Source: JBASEY01 sp049652745
GTDB taxonomy: Bacteria > CSSED10-310
Reading direction: 5' to 3'
DNA: 31,218 nt
Assembly: GCA_049652745.1 (NCBI GenBank)
Contig: JBASEY010000001.1
Location: forward strand, 1-31,218
Shown here: piece after piece, positions 17,797 to 26,097 of the stretch
Layout: the number at the start of each line of letters is the position of its first letter
Numbering within the stretch: the first letter of the stretch is position 1
Position numbers and translations under genes: made by a program
Notes under the pieces: generated by a model
Databases searched by the model: none
Seen by the model: the letters and a program-made list of their open reading frames with translations, nothing else
Told to the model about the DNA's origin: nothing

Positions 17797-17888
17797 CCTC
17801 ATCCCCCGGCCCCTTCTCCATTGCTGGAAAGGGGGGGCTGTATTTCGGGGACAGACATCCGTACTGGTACTGGGGGACAGACTTCCAG
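17797..17888 (+). repeat. Repeat patch: C/G-rich hairpin plus two GGGGACAGAC boxes
   Basis: A C-rich run (17803-17813) is followed by a hairpin, CCCCTT (17810-17815) pairing with AAGGGG (17829-17834). Boxes follow at 17847-17860 (GGGGACAGACATCC) and 17873-17888 (GGGGACAGACTTCCAG). The rest of 17579-18000 shows no gene. This spacer separates the protease operon from the small-protein/TPR pair. Confidence 0.7.
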
Positions 17889-17997
17889 AAAAACAGAACG
17901 AGCCAGCTATTATTTCTGATTTTTGAACCTGTAAGACCGAAACATCTGCGACTGCCGCATATATGTGTCATCTGTGAATAAATAAAAATTTTTCCTA

Positions 17998-18157
17998 ATG
18001 TTTGAGCAATTAAATTTCTTTTGAGGATTTAGGTGTTATTGGCGTTCATTCGCGATTTATAAAAGCTACAACTGAAACAGCACAAGCAGAGCAAATCTTG
18101 ACAGAGGCTACTCGGCTTGCGACACTGAAGACGGATCGATTTTTAAGGAGGTATTGA
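17998..18157 (+). pseudogene. Possible broken small gene or 3' remnant
   Basis: An open stretch of 45 codons ends at TGA 18155-18157 and reads like protein (for example TETAQAEQILTEATRLATL). It has no ATG, GTG or TTG start in frame after the stop at 18011-18013. An ATG at 17998 in another frame reads MFEQLNFF. Removing one T from the T-run at 18019-18022 would join it to the open stretch. The stop overlaps the next gene's start as TGATG, typical of coupled operon genes. The ATG lacks a ribosome site. I recognise no family. A chance open frame, a truncated gene end, or a base error in the T-run are all possible. Confidence 0.35.
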
Positions 18158-18336
18158 TGAATTATTGGCATAGTATAACGGTTTTGCTGGGACTTATTCT
18201 TCTGTTTTGGGGCTTTTGGGCATCGTTCAAAGCTCGAAAACCCTGGGATATCATCGGGTCGATCCTTTCACCGATAGGTTTGTTTACGGCAATTCTCGGA
18301 GCGCTCCTTATGTGCGTTCCTCATTTTTTTGGTTGA
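18157..18336 (+). CDS. Small two-helix membrane protein
   Basis: A 59-residue hydrophobic protein with two predicted membrane helices, about 6-24 (SITVLLGLILLFWGFWASF) and 36-55 (LSPIGLFTAILGALLMCVP). They are joined by a basic turn (KARKPWD), suggesting both ends face outward and the loop lies in the cytoplasm. ATG 18157 is preferred over the TTG one codon earlier. It sits five bases after a perfect AAGGAGG (18145-18151). The stop is three bases before the TPR gene, so the two are surely co-expressed. No family recognised. Confidence 0.75.
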   Translation: MNYWHSITVLLGLILLFWGFWASFKARKPWDIIGSILSPIGLFTAILGALLMCVPHFFG

Positions 18337-18339
18337 TCC

Positions 18340-19362
18340 ATGACCCAAGAGGATCATTCACGGGAGCTCGAAGACCTTCTCGGCAAAGCTAAAGCTCTTC
18401 ATGCCGACGGTAAAACCCGTGAAGCGGTTGAATTGCTCGATTCCACGGATTCTTTTCAACATTCCGCCGGTCTATGGGCGCTTTCCGCACATTTTCATTA
18501 TCTATTGGAAGAATTCCAGATCGCTGAATCGACTGCCAAGCGCGCTCTGGAGTTCAATCCACACAATCGTTTGGCGCTTCATACATTAGGCGAAATCGAA
18601 GCGAAAGCCGGTCGATATCCGGAAGCCGAGACCTGGTTTAAAGAAAGTATAGCCACCAATCCCAGGTCTTCCCACCCATATCTAAGGCTAGCATCGATTT
18701 ACCTTTCCCAGCGTCTCTATGCCGAAGCGATCGATATTCTGAACAATGGCCTGGAAAAATTTGCCGGCCACCCGCAACTACTCGAGCGGCTGGAATATGC
18801 TCTGACAATGGATGGGCGCATCCAGGAAGCAAAACGGATAGGCAAAATCCGGCGCAAGGATAAACCGCAGGATACGGCTGACATGCGAGCACTCGTGAAT
18901 CGCTTTGAAGGCATGTCGATCGATCAAGCCATAAAAAACCTGAAACGAATGGCCTCCATGGAGCATTACAAAGATGAACCGGTTCTACATGAGCAGCTTG
19001 CACGGTATCTGATGCAGAAGGAGCGCTGTGCCGAAGCGATACCTCACCTGAAAACACTGCTGCGTTTAAAACCTCGTAATGATTACGCCCGCTTGAACCT
19101 GGCGTATTGTCTTTTCAAAACCGGAACCGTCGATCCGGCATGGGATATTTTAACCACAATGGAATCCTATAAGAACGATGCTCATTTCAATTTGGTAAAG
19201 ATCGAGGGTTTTATCGCTGATAATCGCCTGGGGGAAGCTCTGAACCTGTGCATCGACCAATTACGCCTTTATCCTCGAGATAAGCGGTTTCGTAAAGTGT
19301 TGCAAGTGTTGAAACGGAAAGGTGTTCGTCCACAGCAATCAGATCACGAAGAAACCGATTAA
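18340..19362 (+). CDS. Tetratricopeptide-repeat (TPR) protein
   Basis: A 340-residue protein built largely of 34-residue helix-turn-helix repeats. Recognisable ones include ALEFNPHNRLALHTLGEIEA (about 65-85), the YPEAETWFKESIATNPRSS repeat, YAEAIDILNNGLEKFAGHP and CAEAIPHLKTLLRLKPRND (about 230-248). No signal peptide or membrane helix is present, so it is likely a cytoplasmic scaffold, perhaps tethered by the small membrane protein three bases upstream. Its partners are unknown. Its stop codon TAA overlaps the stop of the convergent outer-membrane protein gene within the palindrome TTAA (19359-19362). Confidence 0.9.
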   Translation: MTQEDHSRELEDLLGKAKALHADGKTREAVELLDSTDSFQHSAGLWALSAHFHYLLEEFQIAESTAKRALEFNPHNRLALHTLGEIEAKAGRYPEAETWFKESIATNPRSSHPYLRLASIYLSQRLYAEAIDILNNGLEKFAGHPQLLERLEYALTMDGRIQEAKRIGKIRRKDKPQDTADMRALVNRFEGMSIDQAIKNLKRMASMEHYKDEPVLHEQLARYLMQKERCAEAIPHLKTLLRLKPRNDYARLNLAYCLFKTGTVDPAWDILTTMESYKNDAHFNLVKIEGFIADNRLGEALNLCIDQLRLYPRDKRFRKVLQVLKRKGVRPQQSDHEETD

Positions 19363-20495
19363 AACATGAATCGAAGCCCAAACCAGAGTTTTCGGCTGTC
19401 ATGATCTCGATCGAAAGCATATCCAACATCAAATATCGCGGTGTCAAAAACCAAGCCGGAACCCACGGATAAAACCATAGGAGCGTCACCTTCCATCGGC
19501 ATCGACACACCACCCCGCAGAACAAGCCGACGCTTGGCTCCAAAAAAGCCTTCAAATCCTGTCGCTAGTTCCTTGGCGTTCAAACGGTTGCCAAGAAGAT
19601 CACGCTCTTTACCGATACTGTAATCCATACAGAACACAAATCGATCGGTCGGCTGAAACGCATATCCTATCCGATATTCAGGCTTGATTGTGATAGATGT
19701 GTCTTCAGTGACCTCAATAGAATATCGGTTCAGGTTCCTTCCGCTGATACCCAGACGATTGGGGCCGAAAACCATAACGATCCCGGCATCCCAACTCCAT
19801 CGAGATACCGTAGTTGTGTCACCCGATTCGACCAATTCAATCATATCGTCCAAATCAACATTGGTTATTTCAGTAAATAATGGCGAAGAATAAAAGGTTT
19901 TAGCACGAATATATTTGCCGGAGACACCCATCGAGAAACCGCTGTCGCCGCCCAGCATCGTAAAACTCACTCCATATTCCTGCAGGTCCACTCCCGGCAG
20001 GCTGTAGCGCCACTCATCGGTTTCACCGGACGACTGTTCCGCCGCTAGATTCGAGCGATCGTATTGGGCATAGTAGATTTGTTGCTGGTTGAAAAACATG
20101 GCCATGTGGTTGTTGGCAATGACGAACGACATTGCTTCACCGCCGCGGAACAACCAGTCTTTCGATGCCAACTCCTTCATTCCTCTCGCAAGCTTCGATT
20201 CTGACCCTTCACCTTCTTCGTGCCACCGTTTCATCGACTCCATCGTCGCTTTGACATCTTCGGCATAAAGCGCGTCACGCCCATATTGCAGTTCAACGAC
20301 CCATCCGGGCAAAACCACCAGAGCGCCGGGATTCCAATAGAATATCGAAGCGTCATTCGTCATTCCGGTGAATGCATTACCCATCCCCACCGCTCTAGCG
20401 CCATAGGAGTAATATGCCGACACGGGCAGGGCATTCCAAGAAACCATCAGGATGACTACCTGCAACAGAATGATTTGCAACTTGATATTTTGCAT
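19359..20495 (-). CDS. FadL/PorV-like outer-membrane beta-barrel protein
   Basis: A 378-residue protein with a signal peptide (to about residue 27, ...NALPVSA). The mature start GARAVGMGNAFTGMTNDAS followed by FYWNPGAL is characteristic of the FadL/PorV/UPF0164 group of outer-membrane barrels. The C-terminus ends in alternating aromatics, LWFGLRFMF, as expected for barrel assembly signals. I choose ATG 20495, with GGGAG nine bases upstream, over a TTG 12 codons earlier that would add residues before the signal peptide. The function could be transport of a hydrophobic compound or a surface-protein shuttle; the sequence does not tell. Confidence 0.88.
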   Translation of the reverse strand: MQNIKLQIILLQVVILMVSWNALPVSAYYSYGARAVGMGNAFTGMTNDASIFYWNPGALVVLPGWVVELQYGRDALYAEDVKATMESMKRWHEEGEGSESKLARGMKELASKDWLFRGGEAMSFVIANNHMAMFFNQQQIYYAQYDRSNLAAEQSSGETDEWRYSLPGVDLQEYGVSFTMLGGDSGFSMGVSGKYIRAKTFYSSPLFTEITNVDLDDMIELVESGDTTTVSRWSWDAGIVMVFGPNRLGISGRNLNRYSIEVTEDTSITIKPEYRIGYAFQPTDRFVFCMDYSIGKERDLLGNRLNAKELATGFEGFFGAKRRLVLRGGVSMPMEGDAPMVLSVGSGLVFDTAIFDVGYAFDRDHDSRKLWFGLRFMF

Positions 20496-20545
20496 ATTTC
20501 GATACTCCCAAACCGTTTCCGCCAACAGCAATTCCGCTGCAATGT

Positions 20546-20574
20546 ACTATAGCATGGTTCGAAAAATAGCTAAA
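20546..20574 (-). promoter_or_regulatory. Candidate promoter of the FadL/PorV-like gene
   Basis: On the minus strand, TTTAGC (20569-20574) and TATAGT (20546-20551) are separated by 17 bases, about 50 bases upstream of the chosen ATG at 20495. The -10 is one base from consensus. The -35 is weak. Confidence 0.33.
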
Positions 20575-20671
20575 GACATTGAGTTTTGACCTCAACGAAC
20601 ACGTGAGCTCCTAAAATTTGTCCTGCGAGTCAACCCTTATGATCGATGAACTCTGGACATCCGGCGCGAAT

Positions 20672-20705
20672 AAAAAAACGGGCTGTCGCTTTCATAAATT
20701 GACAG
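20672..20705 (-). terminator. Possible terminator downstream of queC
   Basis: Reading the minus strand, CTGTC (20701-20705) can pair with GACAG (20683-20687). CCCG and seven T (20672-20678) follow. The stem is only five base pairs with a 13-base loop, so this is a weak call. Its position 100 bases after the queC stop fits. Confidence 0.33.
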
Positions 20706-20805
20706 TGTCGGGATATCTTTTTTCGAAACAAAGAAAAAGTGAAAATCAGAGTGTCCCTTAACTCTTGAAATATCTTGAGACCTTCAAGGTAAGGGGTTAA
20801 ACCAC

Positions 20806-21474
20806 TTAAACATATGGGATAGGGTCCTGCACGTTATTTTTGGCAAAACCTTCCAGCCGCAACCGGCAAGAGTCACAAACTCCACAAGCTTTTTCGCAGT
20901 TCTGATAACAAGACCAGCTCAAATGCAGCGGCGCACCGATTTTCAAGCCCAGCGCCACGATTTCGTGTTTCGCCAAATTCATCAACGGCGCAACAACCCG
21001 GATATGGGTTTCCGGACGCGTTCCTTCCGCTGCCAAACGATTGAAAGCATCCAGGAAATCCTGTGTGCAGTCGGGATATCCGCTCCAATCCACCTGGTTT
21101 ATACCGGTATAAATCGTTTCAGCTCCGATGACTTCCGCCCAAGAAACCGCGGCGGCCAGAAGGTTGGCATTCCGAAAAGGAACATAGGTTGCAGGAATCG
21201 ATGGATCAGGCCTAGCTGGAACAGGTTGGCCTGGGTCTGTCAACGCCGACCCGCCGATAAGCGCAAAATGCGTCATCGGAATTACCAGCCGGAACGAGGC
21301 GCCGATAGCATCCGCTATTGCATGAAAGGCTTCAAGTTCACGTTCCGCCGTTCTCTGCCCATACTGCACATGAAACATAGCCGTTCGGTATGTTTGAGCA
21401 GCTACCGCTGCAGCGATACAGGAATCCAATCCGCCCGATGCGACAACAACGGCAAGCGGTTTGGATATAATCAT
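20806..21474 (-). CDS. queC: 7-cyano-7-deazaguanine (preQ0) synthase QueC
   Basis: A 222-residue cytoplasmic enzyme that converts 7-carboxy-7-deazaguanine to preQ0 using ATP and ammonia, a step toward the queuosine modification of tRNA. The N-terminus has the PP-loop motif SGGLDS (13-18). Near the C-terminus, C189, C197, C200 and C203 in CYQNCEKACGVCDSC form the zinc site typical of QueC. The length is normal. GAGG lies about eight bases before the ATG. The gene begins 11 bases after the stop of the TonB-dependent receptor, so it is probably read from the receptor's promoter. No other queuosine gene (queD, queE, queF) is in the window. Confidence 0.95.
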   Translation of the reverse strand: MIISKPLAVVVASGGLDSCIAAAVAAQTYRTAMFHVQYGQRTAERELEAFHAIADAIGASFRLVIPMTHFALIGGSALTDPGQPVPARPDPSIPATYVPFRNANLLAAAVSWAEVIGAETIYTGINQVDWSGYPDCTQDFLDAFNRLAAEGTRPETHIRVVAPLMNLAKHEIVALGLKIGAPLHLSWSCYQNCEKACGVCDSCRLRLEGFAKNNVQDPIPYV

Positions 21475-21485
21475 GTTAAAAATCC

Positions 21486-24428
21486 TCAGAATTTGATTCT
21501 AGCGCCGACCTGATATTGCCGCGGGACACCCGGATAATTGGCCTGGCCGAAGTATCTTCCCGGCGGTTGGCTTTCATTGTATTCCATGTTGGCGAAATTG
21601 ACCGTCCAGTTGTCCCAATTGAAGACATTGAATGCCTCCAAAAGACATTCCAGATCAAAGTGTTGAAACCTGAACGCATTGCTCACGCGTAAATCCAGCT
21701 TCTTATAATCCGGATGTCGGCCGGTGTTCCTGCCGATTTTGACCCATTCACCCGTCTTTTCATCCCGAAACCGCGGCGTATCGTTTGATGTATATCCATC
21801 GAAATTCCTGTCTCCGTTGACAATCGCTTTCCAGGGTTTACCGCTTTGAAACAGAAAGATACCTCCGATACTAAGCCGATACCAGTCGGGAAGCTGAATC
21901 AACTCGCTCAAATCATACAGACCGCTTAACACGAATTTATGGCGAATATCAAAATCGCTGTATGCCCATTCGGCATCCAAATCATACGCGTTTTCAGGGA
22001 AATCATACCCGACCATTTCGGTGCTGTTGGATGTCGACACATGATCTAAAGCCTGTGACCAAGTGTATGAAGCTAAAAATTGGTAATTATCGCTGAATCG
22101 CTTGGTAAATTTGACGTTGACCGCATAATATTTTGCTTCCGCATCATCGGTGAACTGGATGATCTTGCCGAATTCAAGGTTTCGCCTGACCCGGCTGAAT
22201 TCATAGCGCCCGGAATAGTCGTTGTAAGTCGGTTGCTTCAGGTTGATATCGAACTTCCTCTCCAGATGCTTGGTTGCAGAATAAATACCTTCGACTTCTA
22301 TAGAAAAATCTTTGACGATTTCCCTCTCGATACCCAAGCTGAATCGATTGGTTTCTGGATGTTGGAAATCCGGCGCAAAAACGTAGATATCCGGAGCAAG
22401 CGTGCTTTCGCCTGGAAATTCCGGTATCCGATTAGGGTAATCCGGGAAATTGGGATGTTGAGGTCCCATCGAAACGGTGACAATTCGATAGCCGTTGTTA
22501 GCCAGAGCCTGAGCCAAGAGTATACTTGAAATCCGAGTATAGAATACGCCCCAGCCTGCACGAACGACTGTTTTATCGTCGTTGAAGGGAGCCCAGGCAA
22601 CACCGATCCGAGGTCCCCAGTTGTCTTTATCGTCGGGAACAATCGTTGTCGGATTATATCTATCCGCATCATCGTCCGACCACCAGGGCAGGATATTCGC
22701 ATTGGGATTGGGCATATTGGGAGTCGGGTTTTTCTGATATTCATACCGAAGACCGTAATTTATCGTCAGCCTTTCCAATGGCTGCCAGTTATCCTGAATA
22801 TAAAAAGCGTAATCAGTGGTGTTCAAAGGCACTCGGCCTTCGTTGCCGGTGCGATCCCAAGCCTGAGTATAGGTGCTGGGATGATCCGGAAAATCATCGA
22901 TACTCTCGAATTCATAACTGCCGCCACCGTCACGCAGAAATGTGTTGTTGATTTCTAGATAATTGATATCAAAACCGGATTTAATTTCATGTTTATCCCC
23001 CATCCACGTCAGGTTATCGGCAAATTGATAGCGCTTTTCGTCGACGATCGAAGGCAGATAAGAACGCTGGCCGAATGCCATATAATAACTCCCTCGTATG
23101 ATAGTACCAGGATAGGTGGTGTCATTGGGTTCACGCGGTCGTTTTTCTTGAGCGACCTGCACTTTGAATTCGTTGTATATCGAGTGAGTGAGCAACGACG
23201 TCAATGATGCCACGATGCTGCTGGAATACGTGCGCTCAAAACCGTTGTATTCCTCGATACCGGATGTCACCGTACCGTTTTCGGAGATAAATCGTGAATA
23301 ATTGTGCCGTATGGACAGTTGATGATCTGAATTGATGATCCAATCGATTTTCGTCAACAGAACATTGGCATCGTGAGTTTGAATATAATCATAGTTCCAT
23401 TTTTCGAAATCATAGCTATCAGCTGCTTCTGGAAAGTCGCGATAATAACTGTTGCCTTCCCGATCTCCGTTACGAGTAAAGTATTTATCGAATGTTGGAT
23501 AAATGGGTCTATCCTTCAATTGGCCATCATAAGCAATAAAAAAGAACAGCTTATCCTGCAGAATCGGGCCGCCGAGCGTGGCACCGAACTGACTTTGCTC
23601 ATATTCTTCGAATTTGTTGCCCAACGCGTTTTTCTCGGAAAAATCCTGGTTCTGAAAATAGAAAAAAGCGCTTCCGGAAAACGTGTTTGTGCCACTTTTG
23701 GTCACGGCATTGATGATTCCACCGGTCGCTTTTCCGTATTCCGGTGAATAGGCATTGTTCAAAACGACGAATTCTTTCACAGCTTCTTGCGAAAAAGTGA
23801 ACGGCGGCCGAGTTCCCCCTCTCTGTTCACCAAAAAAGGCCGAGTTGTTATCTGCGCCGTCCATCATCAAGTTGTTGGCATTACCGCGTTGACCGGCGAT
23901 CTGAACTTTGTAGTCATGATAAATCGATCCAGGGGTCAACAAAAGGTGACTTTCAAAATTGCGATTGATCAATGGGAGGTTCTCGATCGCTTTCTGATTG
24001 ACCGACGACCCGGAATTGACGTTGCTGACCTCAACCAAAGGCGCATCGGCCTCGACGACAATCGTCTCCTCATAGACAATCGGTTTCAACATGATATTCA
24101 GCGTGACGATGCTACCGATCGTCAATAATACTCCGTCTTGCTGATAAACAGAAAAACCCTCCTTCGACACAATGACCAAATAAGGTCCCAACGGCAATAA
24201 TCTAGCTCGATAACGACCGTCTTTATACGACGTTATGGTCTGATGATACCCCGTTTCATTGTTGATCAATGTGATCTCGGCATCGTCGACCGGCTTGCCG
24301 TCCTGATCCTGAACCATGCCTTCTATGCTGCCTTTCGTCTGTGAAAAGACGCTGTCACTGCCGGCCATGACAGCAATCATGATGACAAGAAAACCAATCC
24401 ATCTAGCAGCCAAACTCACCTGTTTCAT
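21486..24428 (-). CDS. TonB-dependent receptor with N-terminal carboxypeptidase-regulatory-like domain (Oar-like)
   Basis: A 980-residue outer-membrane receptor. A signal peptide (to about residue 30, ...SVFSQ) is followed by a carboxypeptidase-regulatory beta-sandwich (about 32-113, GSIEGMVQDQDGKPVDDAEI). Next come a TonB-box-like stretch (EETIVVEADAPLVEV), a plug (about 125-245, with KATGGIINAVTKSGTN) and a long 22-strand-type barrel ending in aromatic-rich QYQVGARIKF. Such proteins are the Oar-like group abundant in Acidobacteria and Myxococcota. Substrates are mostly unknown (carbohydrate, peptide or protein export roles are discussed). AGGAGG lies six bases before the ATG. It should depend on the ExbB/ExbD/TonB set at 3955-6173. 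Confidence 0.95.
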   Translation of the reverse strand: MKQVSLAARWIGFLVIMIAVMAGSDSVFSQTKGSIEGMVQDQDGKPVDDAEITLINNETGYHQTITSYKDGRYRARLLPLGPYLVIVSKEGFSVYQQDGVLLTIGSIVTLNIMLKPIVYEETIVVEADAPLVEVSNVNSGSSVNQKAIENLPLINRNFESHLLLTPGSIYHDYKVQIAGQRGNANNLMMDGADNNSAFFGEQRGGTRPPFTFSQEAVKEFVVLNNAYSPEYGKATGGIINAVTKSGTNTFSGSAFFYFQNQDFSEKNALGNKFEEYEQSQFGATLGGPILQDKLFFFIAYDGQLKDRPIYPTFDKYFTRNGDREGNSYYRDFPEAADSYDFEKWNYDYIQTHDANVLLTKIDWIINSDHQLSIRHNYSRFISENGTVTSGIEEYNGFERTYSSSIVASLTSLLTHSIYNEFKVQVAQEKRPREPNDTTYPGTIIRGSYYMAFGQRSYLPSIVDEKRYQFADNLTWMGDKHEIKSGFDINYLEINNTFLRDGGGSYEFESIDDFPDHPSTYTQAWDRTGNEGRVPLNTTDYAFYIQDNWQPLERLTINYGLRYEYQKNPTPNMPNPNANILPWWSDDDADRYNPTTIVPDDKDNWGPRIGVAWAPFNDDKTVVRAGWGVFYTRISSILLAQALANNGYRIVTVSMGPQHPNFPDYPNRIPEFPGESTLAPDIYVFAPDFQHPETNRFSLGIEREIVKDFSIEVEGIYSATKHLERKFDINLKQPTYNDYSGRYEFSRVRRNLEFGKIIQFTDDAEAKYYAVNVKFTKRFSDNYQFLASYTWSQALDHVSTSNSTEMVGYDFPENAYDLDAEWAYSDFDIRHKFVLSGLYDLSELIQLPDWYRLSIGGIFLFQSGKPWKAIVNGDRNFDGYTSNDTPRFRDEKTGEWVKIGRNTGRHPDYKKLDLRVSNAFRFQHFDLECLLEAFNVFNWDNWTVNFANMEYNESQPPGRYFGQANYPGVPRQYQVGARIKF

Positions 24429-24767
24429 TCAAAACCTCCTCATGTAATACGCGTAATAGCGCCTTTCATCATTGATAAGCCGGATTTATGCTTCAGTCAA
24501 AATCTCTTGGGCTTTTCTTTTCATCGCTTCCGGTAGCATAACACTCGCTCAATTCGCTTATCTAATCCCATCGGCTCATCTAAAATTAAATCCGGAGTTT
24601 CGATTGTAACTATCTTTTATCAAGCGTATCGAAAACACCGGATCATACTCCATCACATATTGAAAACGCTTGGCCTGTCAGCGGTATAAACCGAAGATTT
24701 CTAACCTAAAAACCGGTTGAAATGGGACAATACCGCCTGCCATAGGTTGAACTTAAAGTCGTAATGT
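24429..24767. other. Intergenic region upstream of the receptor gene
   Basis: No gene is seen. The receptor-proximal part holds a good promoter match for the minus strand (24472-24500). The rest is A/T-rich without obvious repeats or a terminator for the minus-strand gene that ends at 24768. Confidence 0.5.
24472..24500 (-). promoter_or_regulatory. Candidate promoter of the receptor-queC unit
   Basis: Minus-strand TTGACT (24495-24500) and TATCAA (24472-24477) are separated by exactly 17 bases. The -10 lies about 44 bases before the receptor ATG at 24428, leaving room for a short leader with AGGAGG. The -35 has five of six consensus bases and the -10 four of six. Confidence 0.45.
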
Positions 24768-25853
24768 CTATTGATAGCAAAACTCGAGCATTTCGACATT
24801 GCCGACGACATCGAAGGTTCCCGGCGATGTCATGACACCCCAGAATGCCAGACCTTCCGTCAGACTTCCCGCACCTTCCGGCCAGTAAAAACCGGGGATG
24901 ATATCCTCATAAATCGTATCACCGGCAGGAATATTCACTGAGATCCCAAATAAATCTTCCCCAAAACTCGGATAGAAAAAGAACCAATCCAACACTTGCA
25001 AAGCGATATAGAGATCGACGTGCTTTGTTTCGGTACACGGATTTTTCATTGTCCAAACAGGGTTGAACAGGCGGCCGGCCGTAAAACAAATGCTCGCCGG
25101 ATGTTCAAAAAATTCGAATTCCAGAACCGGTGCACAACCTCCAGAAGGTGTCGGTGTCGGTGTCCCTTCAGGCGGCGGCGTAGGCGTCGGTTCACCCGGG
25201 CACACCCAATCGCCTTCATCGCGGGGCCGTATTTTCCGCTCCCCAAAATGAAAATCACAAAAACCGACCAGGCAATCGTAAGTAAAACCGATACGAGGAG
25301 GCGGATCGTACTTACGAAGCAGCAAAGTCGCTTCTCCACTGCCGTCATCGATGGCGATATTTCCGAAACCATCGGGATTCGACAGCACCCTTGGATTTCG
25401 AAGCATGACGATACAAGATTCGATGGCTTCCGAGTTTCGCAATTGATTGGTCGTCACTTCAATCACAGGAGGCAGTGTTCCCCATTCCTGGAGCGCAAGC
25501 GGTGGAAACTCAGTTTCGTCTGAACAGTTGATCTGCGTTTTATCGTAAAACTCCTGGACAACACCGACGACTTCGACGATCTGGCCGCGCTGCGCCAATA
25601 AACGCTTGTCGCGATCGTAGATATCTATGCCTGCCCATTCCCCGCCACCGGGATCACACGCAACCGTGATAGCATATCCCAGACGTGGGCTTTCTACCGT
25701 GCAGATTCCTACGAATCTGACCCTGTCCCCTTCATTGACCCCGTCATACGTTTGAATCTGACGGGCCGTCACGGTCGGCACATCCGCTTTGACACTTTGG
25801 ACAAAAGGAACGACCATCATTACAACAAGCAATGCTTTTATCAATGTTTTCAT
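24768..25853 (-). CDS. Secreted OB-fold protein with Pro/Thr linker and shared C-terminal module
   Basis: A 361-residue exported protein. A signal peptide ends near VKA (residue 23). Residues about 24-125 (ARQIQTYDGVNEGDRVRFVG, GQIVEVVGVVQEFYDKTQI) and about 128-215 (IDDGSGEATLLLR) look like two OB-fold domains. They resemble those fused to extracellular nucleases, but no nuclease catalytic region follows. A GEPTPTPPPEGTPTPTPS linker (about 219-237) leads to the C-terminal module (240-361). That module has YIALQVLDWFFFYPSF, FYWPEGAG and GLAFWGVMTSPGTFDVVG, shared with the genes at 26098 and 28567. AGGAG lies upstream of the ATG. It is divergent from the 26098 gene across a 244-base spacer. 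A function beyond surface or extracellular binding is unknown. Confidence 0.82.
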   Translation of the reverse strand: MKTLIKALLVVMMVVPFVQSVKADVPTVTARQIQTYDGVNEGDRVRFVGICTVESPRLGYAITVACDPGGGEWAGIDIYDRDKRLLAQRGQIVEVVGVVQEFYDKTQINCSDETEFPPLALQEWGTLPPVIEVTTNQLRNSEAIESCIVMLRNPRVLSNPDGFGNIAIDDGSGEATLLLRKYDPPPRIGFTYDCLVGFCDFHFGERKIRPRDEGDWVCPGEPTPTPPPEGTPTPTPSGGCAPVLEFEFFEHPASICFTAGRLFNPVWTMKNPCTETKHVDLYIALQVLDWFFFYPSFGEDLFGISVNIPAGDTIYEDIIPGFYWPEGAGSLTEGLAFWGVMTSPGTFDVVGNVEMLEFCYQ

Positions 25854-25938
25854 TCTGTTTACCTGCCACTCCTGTTTAAGGTTATTCTGTCAATGTTCAT
25901 ACGCCGAACCACCTATTCAGCGCGGATAACCATCGCTT

Positions 25939-25968
25939 TTTTTAGCTCAATTTTCATTGGAATGTCAA
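25939..25968 (-). promoter_or_regulatory. Candidate promoter of the OB-fold protein gene
   Basis: Minus-strand TTGACA (25963-25968, perfect consensus) is followed after 18 bases by TAAAAA (25939-25944). It lies about 86 bases before the ATG at 25853, in the spacer between two divergent genes. The -10 is imperfect and in an A-run. Confidence 0.35.
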
Positions 25969-26097
25969 GGAGGATATCATAAAGCAGAGACATTTCTGAA
26001 ATTGTCTTTTTCGGTTTTATATTTGGACAAACCAATTGGCCTTTACTCTAAATATGATGCCGGTTAAACTGAGCTTGGTTTATCAGGAGGACGGAAA

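Noticed and set aside
20923..21513. A 196-codon plus-strand open frame opposite queC
   Set aside because: Antisense to the PP-loop and zinc-site regions of queC; composition is arginine- and histidine-rich and the start lacks a ribosome site.
24768..25853. Secreted nuclease, because of the OB-fold domains
   Set aside because: After the OB-like domains comes a Pro/Thr linker and the shared module. No nuclease catalytic region is present.
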